The notes: a model not told the origin generated them from the letters alone. A stretch of DNA of 64,000 bases from Protula sp. h YS-2021 (GCA_949752745.1 OX457027.1:14539556-14603555), one strand, 5' to 3'; numbered from the stretch's first letter, positions 49,301 through 60,341 are shown. A program made the numbers and translations.

Positions 49301-49881
49301 TTATAACTGTATCTTTCTTGCTTCCGCAATCGCAAATTGGGATATTATATCTTCGAAATCTGTACTTTCAGTTTCTTCCCTTTTTACACTCAACAGGGCA
49401 AAGTCACACAGTCTGCTCTGGCCCATGGAAGCCCTCAGATAAGAAAGAATTAGTGTTATCTTGCTGAATGATCTCTCGCAACTGGCAATGGACACTGCTA
49501 TGGTTAGCATGATCTGAAGAGAGACTCGAAGATTTGGGAAGACGCTTTCATCTCCATACTGAAAAATAATTTCTAGCAGTTCTTCCGGTCTTGAGAGTTT
49601 GATGCATGCACGGCGCCATAACAACATTCTGCAATCCAAAAGAACGGTAAAATTCGCCGAAATGTTCACATTTTTTCTTAATGTCGTTGATATCGGCATC
49701 ATAGCACAGTCCTTCGACATCGAGGAGGAATCCAAAACCTGAGGTCCATATCATGCAAACGAGAGAACCTTTCGTCCATTTCTCTATGAAGTCGGTCTAG
49801 TGTTCCCCTCATAACTCTTATACTCTTGCAATTTCCTATTTTACGGACAAGTCCTGCTTCTACTGAGTCATTCACCAGCAC
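49301..49881 (-). pseudogene. hAT transposase C-terminal fragment
   Basis: Reading on -, the C-terminal hAT dimerisation region is well kept: FPNLRVSLQIMLTIAVSIAS, then CERSFSKI, LILSYLRASM and RLCDFALLSV. Upstream, in other frames, DERFSRLHDMDLRF and FGFLLDVEGLCYDADINDIK fit the same family of long hAT transposases with a DUF4371-type core. The N-terminal catalytic part is cut off at about 49881 where the LINE fragment begins. Confidence 0.82.
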
Positions 49882-50112
49882 TTCTCTTTCATTATGGTTG
49901 GTTCGGCCACATCACAAGGAAGCCTCGCGAACACTTGGTGTACCAAGCATACAAACAAGACTTCAAGAACCCAAGACGCACTGGAAGATCGCCAAAGAAG
50001 TGGATAAGCCAGATTCGCGAAGGCACCGGCCTACCAGTAGCCACCGTAGAAAGAAGTGCAACTTGGAGGCGAAAATGTCATGGAGCTGCAATGGGACAAC
50101 GTCCCTAAGCAC
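49882..50112 (+). pseudogene. LINE ORF2 C-terminal tail
   Basis: The frame with WFGHITRKPREHL, GRSPKKWISQIREG and ERSATWRRK is the end of a non-LTR retrotransposon ORF2 (the common R/G-W-x-GH...R...GR-x-x-K/R-W...R-x-x-WR pattern), finishing in TAA. A TAAC microsatellite (ACTTAACTAACTAACTAG) follows at once, as expected of a LINE 3' tail. Only about 77 residues remain, a typical 5'-truncated insertion. Confidence 0.75.
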
Positions 50113-50276
50113 TTAACTAACTAACTAGCTATGAGACTATGAATCCATGAGTAAAAATAAAAGAATATTATAATACTAATAATAAAAGTAATATTATAAT
50201 AAAAATAAAAATTTTGATAACACTTGTCATATCTCGACGAAGGAAAATTTGGGTTGATGGCCTATTACGGCTTCAG
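50113..50276. other. LINE tail microsatellite and AT-rich spacer
   Basis: TAAC units to about 50128, then AATATTATAATA-type low-complexity DNA up to the next gene's upstream region. Confidence 0.6.
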
Positions 50277-50362
50277 ATAAAACACGTGACTACAAAAGTC
50301 ATATGACACGTTTAAAGGAGGAAGTGGTGCAGTTGAGTGATTTTTAAATAAAAATTACCAAA
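50277..50362 (+). promoter_or_regulatory. Candidate proximal promoter or 5' UTR of SMIM30
   Basis: Contains an E-box, CACGTGAC at 50283-50290, a palindromic GTCATATGAC at about 50298, and ACCAAAATG immediately before the start codon, a purine-at-minus-3 context. No TATA box is evident. Function is inferred from position only. Confidence 0.3.
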
Positions 50363-50548
50363 ATGACAATTGTCAAAGAATTCATGCTCTTGAAATTTGC
50401 TCTCCTTTTCATGGCAATGTTCATGATTCCAGGAGCACACGCTTTTGATGGGGGCGATGCGGCGGCTTTAATATTAGGACTTTTAATAGGTATTTTGGGT
50501 TTTTTTGCCTGTCTTGGATATTATGCCCGAAAGAAAGGCAGTGTGTGA
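50363..50548 (+). CDS. SMIM30: SMIM30-type micropeptide (small integral membrane protein)
   Basis: 61 residues, intact and intronless. Residues about 1-27 form a basic-hydrophobic signal sequence ending in GAHA. The mature part has DGGDAAALILGLLIGILGFF, a transmembrane helix, then ACLGYYARKKG at the cytosolic side. The G-D-A-x-A-L, A-C-L-G-x-Y-A-R-K pattern and the length are those of vertebrate SMIM30, an ER/membrane micropeptide of about 59 residues. I chose the first ATG (50363); Met8 would also give a signal peptide. An A-rich stretch at about 50609-50632 follows the stop, so a retrocopy cannot be excluded. The orthology call is from memory of the family pattern. Confidence 0.82.
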   Translation: MTIVKEFMLLKFALLFMAMFMIPGAHAFDGGDAAALILGLLIGILGFFACLGYYARKKGSV

Positions 50549-52730
50549 AAACGCCAAAGATTGTTTTCGAACTTACAATTTATCATGAAAAACAGTACAT
50601 TCATTCTGAAAAAAAAACAAAAACAAAACCACGCCACAAGACCTATGTCAGCAGTTGCCATTATGTGATATCTTCTGTATATTCAAGTAACTGGAGATGG
50701 TAAAAGTGTTGCATCTTCAAACCCAGCAGTTCCTTTTTACTCTCTCCAAGGGAAAAGGACCCCACGGAGCTACATAACCGGTGACACATTTGCAAAGATT
50801 GTTTCCTTCTTCCTGAAGGATAAAAGAGGCACAGTTGCAGCATCGTAAAATGATGAGCGAAACACCTGGAGCTGTTTTTGCAAAGCGACATGCCCATCTT
50901 CGCGCGAAGGATGGACACATTTCGTACAAGGAACTGGGAAGCCAGTGACAGTCTGATTGTGTGTGGCAAAACAGCGCGCAAGAAGGCAACCCATAAACGA
51001 AATGTTGAAGTTGTGACGCTTTAAAATTGAAAATTTAAAGAGTATTCCTTTGTGCGCAAGATTGGATTTTGAAGTAAAGTTATGTGTACTTGTTTTGTTG
51101 GTTATGATTGTATGACACAAAATCTCATTTTTAAATTATTATCTTTAAGTAATTATTCCTTTGTAATTGCCTGAGTTCCAAAATTTTCTTTTGCCAATGT
51201 TGATGGCTCTGATGTGCCGAAGGTCTAATTCAACAGATATGATTCCAGGGATCCTGCACTACTAGATGGGTCGAGCATTAAATTAGGCTAAGATAGATTC
51301 TTATACAAAGTTTTCATAAGTTTTCTACTTATACAGAGTTTTCTACTTATACAGAGAACTGCAAAAAAAAAAAAAAAAAAAACACTGGTTGTAGTGATGA
51401 CCTTTAAAACTTCGTAGGGCTGGTGTACTTTAATTGAGAAGATTTGTGTTTGTTTTTCTTCGTTTAAACAATTCTGTATATGTAATATTTCGGAATATGT
51501 GATGCCTTATTTGTCAGCAAATGCGGAAATTTCTCATTTGAATGCTGGCTTATGGGAAAAGAATGGGCATTCGATTCCTCCAGAATATTTTTTCGTTCAA
51601 TGTTTCATCCCTCAAAAATCTCACTAATAAGATTTAGCTAAAAATCTAAACCGTACATGTAACAGAAATTAAAGGGGAAGCAAAGAATAAGTTTGTCTTG
51701 GTTAATTACAGCAAACTAAGTCGCTCGCAAGCTTCAATCTGAATAAATTAATTAAATAATTTATCTCTGTGCATATTTTACAAATGCAGGCCATAAATTT
51801 GCTCCCAAAACGAATTTACTATGGGTGCTCGGAATAATATGAGTCTGCGGTTGCTGGATTCCGAAATAAGATCGAAGTTCTGAACCAGAATGCGCATACG
51901 AAATAAATTACAAATCAGTGAGGTCAGGGAAGTAATCATTTTGCAAGGCTAACAAGGGGAATAGCGGTGTAGCATAAATCCTTAAGTCTTCACATAAATT
52001 AACAACGTAGCCACAACTGAATGGACCAACAACAGGCTGGTCAAAAATTCATGACATTTGAAAGTTGGAAATATTCAGGAATTTTTTTGAATTTTTAAAA
52101 TACTCAAAATGATGTCGTTCTGACAACAGATGAAACCCTGTTTTGAAAACATTCACACTCCTTTTATTTAAAAAATTACAGAACATGAATACAATGTATG
52201 TGAACGGTCAATCAAATTTTACAACAATGTCGCGGTATCAAATTTCAAGTTTTACTTAACGTTTATACATAAAGTAATTATTTTTGGAAATCGCATAGGG
52301 TTTGTCATTTTGCTGAAAACAGTGAGTCATTTTGTCAATAGGCGACTGTTTTGTAAAATAAATTAAATTTTAAATTTATTTGAAGGTGTTTGGATACTTG
52401 TGCAGATATACTTGTGCCGACCTGTTGCAAGGCAAATGTTTATTTAAACAACTGAAATTCTCCCGGGGAAGTGAAATAAAGGCATGGCACACTGGACATA
52501 TTTTGGCGAGAAGGTTCGTCATCATGACTTGCGTATGCAAAATTGATTGGGAAAATCTCAACGAGACTGAAAATGTACAAAAAAGTTTATATTTGGGCGA
52601 AGTATGAATTTGAAATTGTATGAATTAATTTTTTTTTTAACTTGAAATATTAAAAAAAAAGAAGCAAATGCGACTTGAAATATTACGAATAGCCCGATGA
52701 ATCCTTTTTATCGCTCAGAAGGTTTAACTC
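50549..52730. other. Intergenic, one weak transposase-like stretch
   Basis: At 50770-51000, on -, out-of-frame pieces with paired cysteines (PVPCTKCVHPS, VALCKNSSRCF-like across a shift) vaguely recall the zinc-ribbon end of piggyBac transposases. The evidence is too thin for a gene call. The rest, to 52730, has nothing I can support. Confidence 0.35.
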
Positions 52731-53432
52731 ACTGGATATCCCAGTGCTGAAAATGGGTCTAGGCGGTCTCCCTCCCGGCGGACTCCCCACCTACCAACTC
52801 TCCCCGTAGGCTGACTCAACCCCGTCCTTCTTCCCCCCCCCCCCATTGCAGATTTTTTAGTCAGTAAAACTTAAATCAGCAAAAGTTGTATATTTCAATC
52901 CTTTTTTAATTTTCAACCTTACATAATTATCAGTAGAAAATGAATCTGCTTTAAAATCCAGTTACAAAATTACAATCAAACACTTACTGTGAACTGATCT
53001 TTCAAATGCGATCATGAAATTTAATTTACAGATCACCAGCTTTACTGTGTCTCCCAAATGAAAACCACCTTACAGTTTTAAGTTATACAATCAGCACAAC
53101 ATTAGATCAGACATTTCATTAATTTGAAAACTCAATACATCAAGCACTTAATTGCATAGATTAAAAACATCAATAACCCTTTGGTCTTCATACATCAGTA
53201 AGGAAAGCAAGTTTGAGGGGGAGAAAGAAAAAAAAAAAGGAATGAAATGTGCAAGTTTTGCTGATGTAAGTTTCAAAAAAAATCTGCCGTTGCAAGGGGG
53301 AGAAGGACGGTGGGGGGGGGGGGGGAGACCGCCAGGAGGGAAACCGCCGGGGAGGAGGGGGAAAGCGCCAGGGGGGAGACCGCCTGTTCCCGCTGAAAAC
53401 GCCCATTTTTGGATTTTGAACCAGGATATGCA
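52731..53432. repeat. Foldback: inverted repeat arms around about 420 bp
   Basis: Left arm about 52731-52862, right arm about 53281-53432. Read outward-in, both carry a GGATAT(C/G) box, CCCATTTT, a GAGACCGCC/GGCGGTCTC block, a G-rich stretch, AGAAGGACGG and finally AATCTGC. The arms differ in the G-run lengths. A T-rich to mixed interior separates them and shows no coding. The purine/pyrimidine-rich arms would form a long stem. Confidence 0.72.
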
Positions 53433-53595
53433 CTCTTCCCTGACTGGGCTAAGCACGTACTCTACCCATGATTGGGATAAAGCATGTACTATACCCCTGA
53501 TTACGCCTACCACTTGCCATCTACGACATTAAGAGATTTATAATTGTGGACAAGTTATTTTGTTTGATTGGTATATTTCGTCTAGAAAAACCCAT

Positions 53596-53700
53596 TTTAT
53601 ATGGGTCTTTGGACAACTCGGCCCATCGTGAAAGACGACTCGGTGCAACTTTTGGATAGCTCGGCCCATTCGTGAAAGACGACTCGGCCCAAATTACCAA
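53596..53700. repeat. 43-bp tandem repeat, about 2.4 units
   Basis: CTCGGCCCAT recurs at 53617 and 53660, each followed by CGTGAAAGACGACTCGG. Minor local repeat. Confidence 0.7.
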
Positions 53701-54545
53701 CTCGTTCCAAAACAGTTTCATCGAAAATTTTCTCCAAATACCTGAGTGCCATTTGTGAAAGAAGTGCTGGTGCTTTGTCCATTGTCGATTATGCCTGTGT
53801 TAGGGGAACGAATCACTTCTAATTGTGAATGAGATTATTACACAGAAAAAACAAACTTTTTACCAGGGATTTGGACTAGTCGAGATCTGAGTTGGCACCA
53901 AACATTGTTGGTACTGTTGGGACAAGTCGGCACCACTTTCTGTAGGCAAGTCGGTACCACGCTTTCAATGTCGACAGCAAACTTTAAATAGTTTTACACC
54001 ATTTTAATTGTGAAAAAACTTCCTTAAAGTTCCCAGCAACAGTTTTAAATTCTAAGTACCAAAAATCGAACGTGTTAATGCAATCAAGCAACTCTTGGTC
54101 ATGACAATAACAGAATTTTTTAGACACCTGTTATTAAAAAAAATATATAATTTACGTATGTACTCTATGATTTTAAGATGTTCTTTGTTCATAAAGATGA
54201 CAGAGTTCTTTTGACACCTTTTATGTGTTAATGACCGGATGTGCCCTGCGATTGTGAGATCACGGGTTTGATTGCACATCAAGGAAGCTACTTTTGATTG
54301 ACACGAGTAGCAGTTATTGTCGTAAACAGTTGATTGCAATTAAATTATAACACTGGTGAGTAAAATCAATTGCAACCCGCTCATTCATTTTATAATTGAC
54401 TTGTCCGTGCGTGCGTGACCAACATCGAAATTTCAGGTAATGCCTGGAAACGTGTTTCTATGATGAAATAAGGTGGTTGTGAGGGAAAAAAATTTTCCCC
54501 AATCAACCTAAAACCTATATGGATTGAAAGCTTATGGGACCTAGT
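53701..54545. other. Intergenic, no feature recognised
   Basis: AT-rich DNA leading to the large satellite array; weakly repeated AAGTCGGCACCAC pieces at about 53914-53960. Confidence 0.5.
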
Positions 54546-57235
54546 TGTGCCCATGGACCATGTAGCCTACTGACCATTTGGTCTGCTGGCTGTGGCCTAC
54601 TGACCATGTAGCCTACTGACTGGCCCATGGACCATGTGGCCTACTGACTGTGGCCCATGGACCATGTGGCCTACTGACCATGTAGCCTACTGCCTGTGGC
54701 CCATGGACCATGTGGCCTACTGACCATGTAGCCTACTGACTGTGGCCTACTGACCATTTGGTCTGCTGGCTGTGGCCTACTGACCATTTGGTCTGCTGGC
54801 TGTGGCCTACTGACCGTGTGGCCTACTGACCATTTGGTCTGCTGGCTGTGGCCTACTGACCATGTGGCCTGCTGGATGTGTGGCCTACTGACCATGTAGC
54901 CTACTGACTGTGGCCCATGGACCATGTGGCCTACTGACCATTTGGTCTGCTGGCTGTGGCCTACTGACCGTGTGGCCTACTGACCATGTGGCCTGCTGGA
55001 TGTGTGGCCTACTGACCATGTAGCCTACTGACTGTGGCCCATGGACCATGTGGCCTACTGACCATGTGGCCTACTGACCATGTAGCCTACTGACTGTGGC
55101 CCATGGACCATGTGGCCTACTGACCATGTAGCCTACTGACCATGTAGCCTACTGACTGTGGCCCATGGACCATGTGGCCTACTGACCATGTAGCCTACTG
55201 ACTGTGGCCCATGGACCATGTGGCCTACTGACCATGTAGCCTACTGACCATGTAGCCTACTGACCATGTAGCCTACTGACCATGTAGCCTACTGACCATG
55301 TAGCCTACTGACTGTGGCCCATGGACCATGTGGCCTACTGACCATTTGGTCTGCTGGCTGTGGCCTACTGACCGTGTGGCCTACTGACCATGTAGCCTAC
55401 TGACCATGTAGCCTACTGACTGTGGCCCATGGACCATGTGGCCTACTGACCATTTGGTCTGCTGGCTGTGGCCTACTGACCGTGTGGCCTACTGACCATG
55501 TGGCCTACTGACCATGTAGCCTACTGACTGTGGCCCATGGACCATGTGGCCTACTGACCATGTAGCCTACTGACTGTGGCCCATGGACCATGTGGCCTAC
55601 TGACCATTTGGTCTGCTGGCTGTGGCCTACTGACCATGTAGCCTACTGACCATGTAGCCTACTGACCATGTAGCCTACTGACTGTGGCCCATGGACCATG
55701 TGGCCTACTGACCATTTGGTCTGCTGGCTGTGGCCTACTGACCGTGTGGCCTACTGACCATGTGGCCTACTGACCATGTAGCCTACTGACTGTGGCCCAT
55801 GGACCATGTGGCCTACTGACCATGTAGCCTACTGACTGTGGCCCATGGACCATGTGGCCTACTGACCATGTAGCCTACTGACTGTGGCCCATGGACCATG
55901 TGGCCTACTGACCATTTGGTCTGCTGGCTGTGGCCTACTGACCGTGTGGCCTACTGACCATGTGGCCTGCTGGATGTGTGGCCTACTGACCATGTAGCCT
56001 ACTGACTGTGGCCCATGGACCATGTGGCCTACTGACCATGTAGCCTACTGACTGTGGCCCATGGACCATGTGGCCTACTGACCATGTAGCCTACTGACTG
56101 TGGCCCATGGACCATGTGGCCTACTGACCATGTAGCCTACTGACTGTGGCCCATGGACCATGTGGCCTACTGACCATGTAGCCTACTGACTGTGGCCCAT
56201 GGACCATGTGGCCTACTGACCATGTAGCCTACTGACTGTGGCCCATGGACCATGTGGCCTACTGACCATGTAGCCTACTGACCATGTAGCCTACTGACCA
56301 TGTAGCCTACTGACTGTGGCCCATGGACCATGTGGCCTACTGACCATTTGGTCTGCTGGCTGTGGCCTACTGACCGTGTGGCCTACTGACCATGTGGCCT
56401 ACTGACCATGTAGCCTACTGACTGTGGCCCATGGACCATGTGGCCTACTGACCATGTAGCCTACTGACTGTGGCCCATGGACCATGTGGCCTACTGACCA
56501 TGTAGCCTACTGACTGTGGCCCATGGACCATGTGGCCTACTGACCATTTGGTCTGCTGGCTGTGGCCTACTGACCGTGTGGCCTACTGACCATGTGGCCT
56601 GCTGGATGTGTGGCCTACTGACCATGTAGCCTACTGACTGTGGCCCATGGACCATGTGGCCTACTGACCATGTAGCCTACTGACTGTGGCCCATGGACCA
56701 TGTGGCCTACTGACCATGTAGCCTACTGACTGTGGCCCATGGACCATGTGGCCTACTGACCATGTAGCCTACTGACTGTGGCCCATGGACCATGTGGCCT
56801 ACTGACCATGTAGCCTACTGACTGTGGCCCATGGACCATGTGGCCTACTGATCATGTAGCCTACTGACTGTGGCCCATGGACCATGTGGCCTACTGACCA
56901 TGTAGCCTACTGACTGTGGCCCATGGACCATGTGGCCTACTGACCATTTGGTCTGCTGGCTGTGGCCTACTGACCATGTGGCCTGCTGGATGTGTGGCCT
57001 ACTGACCATGTAGCCTACTGACTATGTGACCAATAGACCATGTGGCCTACTGACCATGTGGTCTACTGGCTATGTGGCTCACTGCCCATGCGTATGGGAT
57101 AACACGACACTGGCCTACTGGCTATGTGCATGGGGTAACAACGCTGACCTACTGATCATGTAGCCTACTGGCCATGTGCATGGGATAACACAACGCTGAC
57201 CTACTGATCATGTAGCCTACCGGCCATGTGCATAA
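54546..57235. repeat. 2.7-kb minisatellite with 46-bp higher-order unit
   Basis: Built from 14-16-bp monomers of the CCATG(T)(A/G)GCCTACTGA type. The commonest higher-order unit is 46 bp: CCATGTGGCCTACTGA, CCATGTAGCCTACTGA, CTGTGGCCCATGGA. A second recurrent form is CCATTTGGTCTGCTGG, CTGTGGCCTACTGA, CCGTGTGGCCTACTGA. Monomers diverge in the last 200 bp (from about 57020), the usual pattern at an array edge. Confidence 0.95.
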
Positions 57236-57508
57236 AGAGACATAACATCTGCGCAATGTATGTCCTAATTATAACGACGCTTTGAAGAACAGTCAGTTGA
57301 AAACAGTAAGACCTGGGTGTCATTTTACGATAAAAACAGGGTCAATTTTCATCAAATTTTAGATGAGAAACATTCTATCCTACAGTCCTGTGTATTTGGG
57401 AATCTGACACGAGGTTCACCGACACAATGTCTGTGTAAGGTAAGGTGAAGAAAGAAAAAAAAAACATTGTTTCTCATCCCCCGGACGGGTCACTAAGTTT
57501 GGTATCAG
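57236..57508. other. Spacer between satellites
   Basis: No gene. Contains GAGAAACATTC and TTTCTCATCC pieces resembling the motif in the next duplication. Confidence 0.5.
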
Positions 57509-57788
57509 CGGGATAGATTTCATTCGAAAAATATAAAAGGATGAGAAACAGGACTATTTTTCTTCCTGGACTTCATATTTTTAATTAAAAGCAGGTCAAA
57601 AACATAGTTTTTGATAATTTATTTCCATAAACGGTTTGCCTTCAGAAACGGGATAGATTTCATTCGAAAAATATAAAAGGATGAGAAACAGGACTATTTT
57701 TCTTCCTGGACTTCATATTTTTAATTAAAAGCAGGTCAAAAACATAGTTTTTGGTAATTTATTTCCATAAACGGTTTGCCTTCAGAAA
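57509..57788. repeat. 140-bp tandem duplication, two near-identical copies
   Basis: CGGGATAGATTTCATTCG starts both 57509 and 57649. The copies differ by a single visible base (TTGATAATT versus TTGGTAATT), so the duplication is very young or homogenised. Each includes GAGAAACAGGACTATTTTTC. Confidence 0.93.
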
Positions 57789-57889
57789 CGGCCACAATTG
57801 CGCGAAACGGTTGTATAATGAGCTCCTTTTCTTCATTTTTCTCAAAATATTACGTTTGGTGAAATAAGTTAAAAAGTTATTAAGAGACG

Positions 57890-58855
57890 GGCAAAGTGTT
57901 GACACCGACTCGTTATTGAGAAGCATGGACAAAGTGTTGACACCGATGTGATATTGGGAATCATGGACAAAGTGTTGACATCGATGTGTTACTGGGAATC
58001 CTGGACAAAGTGTTGACACCGATGTGTTACTGGGAATCATGGACAAAGTGTTGACACCGATGTGTTACTGGGAATCATGGACAAAGTGTTGACACCGATG
58101 TGATATTGGGAATCATGGACAAAGTGTTGACACCGATGTGTTACTGGGAATCATGGACAAAGTGTTGACACCGATGTGTTACTGGGAATCATGGACGAAA
58201 TGTTGACACCGATGTGTTACTGGGCATCACGGACAAAGTGTTGACACCGATGTGTTACTGGGAATCATGGACAAAGTGTTGACACCGATGTGTTACTGGG
58301 AATCATGGACAAAGTGTTGACACCGATGTGTTACTGGGAATCATGGACAAAGTGTTGACACCGATGTGATATTGGGAATCATGGACAAAGTGTTGACACC
58401 GATGTGATATTGGGAATCATGGACAAAGTGTTGACACCGATGTGTTACTGGGAATCATGGACAAAGTGTTGACACCGATGTGTTACTGGGAATCATGGAC
58501 AAAGTGTTGACACCGATGTGTTACTGGGAATCATGGACAAAGTGTTGACACCGATGTGATATTGGGAATCATGGACAAAGTGTTGACACCGATGTGTTAC
58601 TGGGAATCATGGACAAAGTGTTGACACCGATGTGATATTGGGAATCATGGACAAAGTGTTGACGCCGATGTGATATTGGGAATCATGGACAAAGTGTTGA
58701 CACCGATGTGTTACTGGGAATCATGGACAAAGTGTTGACACCGATGTGTTACTGGGAATCATGGACAAAGTGTTGACACCGATGTGTTACTGGGAATCAT
58801 GGACAAAATGTTGACACCGATGTGTTACTGGGCATCACGGACAAAGTGTTGATAT
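57890..58855. repeat. 38-bp minisatellite, about 25 copies
   Basis: Unit GGACAAAGTGTTGACACCGA then TGTGTTACTGGGAATCAT. Two unit types alternate irregularly: TGTTACTGGG and TGATATTGGG. Near-perfect copies otherwise; the last unit and one internal unit carry GGGCATCACGG. A 38-bp period is not a codon multiple. Confidence 0.96.
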
Positions 58856-59296
58856 TTGGTTATCCATAACTGTTTAGGATATCGGCTGTAAATGAGCTAT
58901 TTTTTGTCACTAAAGCAAGCTGCGCACAAATACTCACAAAATGTTTACGTCTGACAGGTTTCAAGAGAGAACTGTTACGCTGTCGTACGTACGCATCGTT
59001 TAAGAGGGAAAATCACCTTCCATGTGACATAAAACATGCTTTAAAATGTTTCCAAGTGATCCAGCATCCTTTACATTTCTTTCACCGTAACATTTTAGGT
59101 GTTTTTTGTGATGTCAGTGATGTAAATGATAATTCTACGGTGTTTGTTCTTTCCAAATAAAAATAAAAGATTTCAATACATACAGATTTTAAAAAAAGTG
59201 TACCTGAAAGGTTTAGATTTGTGTTAAAAACTGAATAACAAGTATCGTTAACTAGGTTAAAGCGTTCCATTGAAGGCTGAGAGAACACCCACCCAC
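58856..59296. other. Spacer between satellites
   Basis: AT-rich with no supported gene. Confidence 0.5.
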
Positions 59297-59551
59297 GACT
59301 TGACACGTCATGGTTTGACACGTCATGGTTTGATACGTCGTGGTTTGACACGTCATGTTATGATACGTCATGATTTGACACGTCATGGTTTGACATGTCA
59401 TGGTTTGATACGTCATGATTTGACACGTCATGGTTTGGCACGTCATGGTTTGACACGTTATGATTTGACACGCCATGATTTGACACGTCATTATTTGATA
59501 CGTCTTGGTTTGACGCATCATGATTTAACACGTCATGATTTGACACGTCAT
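59297..59551. repeat. 15-bp minisatellite, about 17 copies
   Basis: Unit TGACACGTCATGGTT with TGATACGTCATGGTT and TGACACGTCATGATT variants. The period of five codons explains the long frames on both strands; no gene is implied. Every unit contains a CRE/G-box-like ACGTCA core. Confidence 0.95.
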
Positions 59552-60040
59552 TATCATAACTTAAATTTAAAAGTGAAAATAAAACAAGGTGAATTCGAAA
59601 TATTTTTGTTTTCTTTGACAATTCAGAAAGTCTTCATAATGAGCTCAACCACGTCTAATTCTGTCTTTCCTACTCACATTTATGTAATATCAGGCGAGGA
59701 CAAACGACCTCGTTTCTCGCTTTAAAATAGCGACTTTGTAACTCATTCGACAGAAGGAAAATCTCCGGCTAGGCAATTGTTAATTGTTTTAAACTGGGTT
59801 GAGAAACAGGACTATTTTTTTTCCTGGCCCTTCCTATAATTTTGTTCCTGCGTGTGAATAAGTCCCCTCTTCTTGATGAACACATGGGCAGTATCCCACT
59901 AGTTACATATCCTGTTCACAAAACTTAATCCCTTCAGCATCAAATCGCCGTCACTGATAAATGTTGAGCACTCATCACATCTCAAAACAACTGTCTTCAG
60001 GCTGTATCACGTGTGCAAACACACGTGTCCTTGTACACCT
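59552..60040. other. Downstream flank of the - strand gene
   Basis: No gene recognised. A GAGAAACAGGACTATTTTTT sequence near 59800 matches the motif in the 140-bp duplication. Confidence 0.5.
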
Positions 60041-60271
60041 CACACGACGGTGTGATTGGTCGATGATATGTCACGTGCCACATTTCTATAATTCCCCACA
60101 ATGCATACAGCAGCTAACACGACAGTTTGTGATTGGTCGATGATACGTCACGGCCCACATTTCTGTAATTCCCCACAATGCATACAGCAGCTAACACGAC
60201 AGTCTGTGACTGGTCAATGACCAGTCACGTGCCACTCTTCGGTCATTCCCAACAGGGCATGCAGCAGCAGT
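60041..60271. repeat. 77-bp tandem repeat, three copies, CCAAT and CACGTG-type modules
   Basis: GATTGGTCGATGAT starts at 60054 and 60131 and its variant GACTGGTCAATGACC at 60208, a 77-bp period. Each unit pairs an inverted CCAAT box with a GTCACGTG or GTCACG box and ends in CACAATGCATACAGCAGC-like text. It lies directly downstream of the stop codon of the - strand gene. Confidence 0.9.
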
Positions 60272-60341
60272 TCATTTCACTTTAAGTTTCTCTGTTTTGA
60301 TTTTCTCCGTTTTAATGCTCGCTGCTGGCTCTGTTGAAGCA
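60272..60341 (-). CDS. Unidentified gene, last exon (H)
   Basis: Acceptor TTGTTTTGCAG on -. One base completes a Gly codon, then ASTEPAASIKTEKIKTEKLK and VK before TGA (60272-60274). The IKTEKIKTEKLK run offers consecutive psi-K-x-E sumoylation sites, as seen in nuclear proteins. Chosen because it fits the phase of exon G and echoes the RIKTE of exon F. Confidence 0.65.

Noticed and set aside
50660..51120. piggyBac transposase zinc-ribbon fragment on the - strand
   Set aside because: Only scattered cysteines across a frame change; the pattern is too weak for a call.
54671..54925. Frame within the 46-bp satellite read as a protein
   Set aside because: Monomer lengths of 14-16 bp shift the frame constantly; the open stretch is chance.
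57890..58855. CRISPR-like array of 38-bp repeats
   Set aside because: Repeats are contiguous without spacers and the DNA is eukaryotic; it is a minisatellite.
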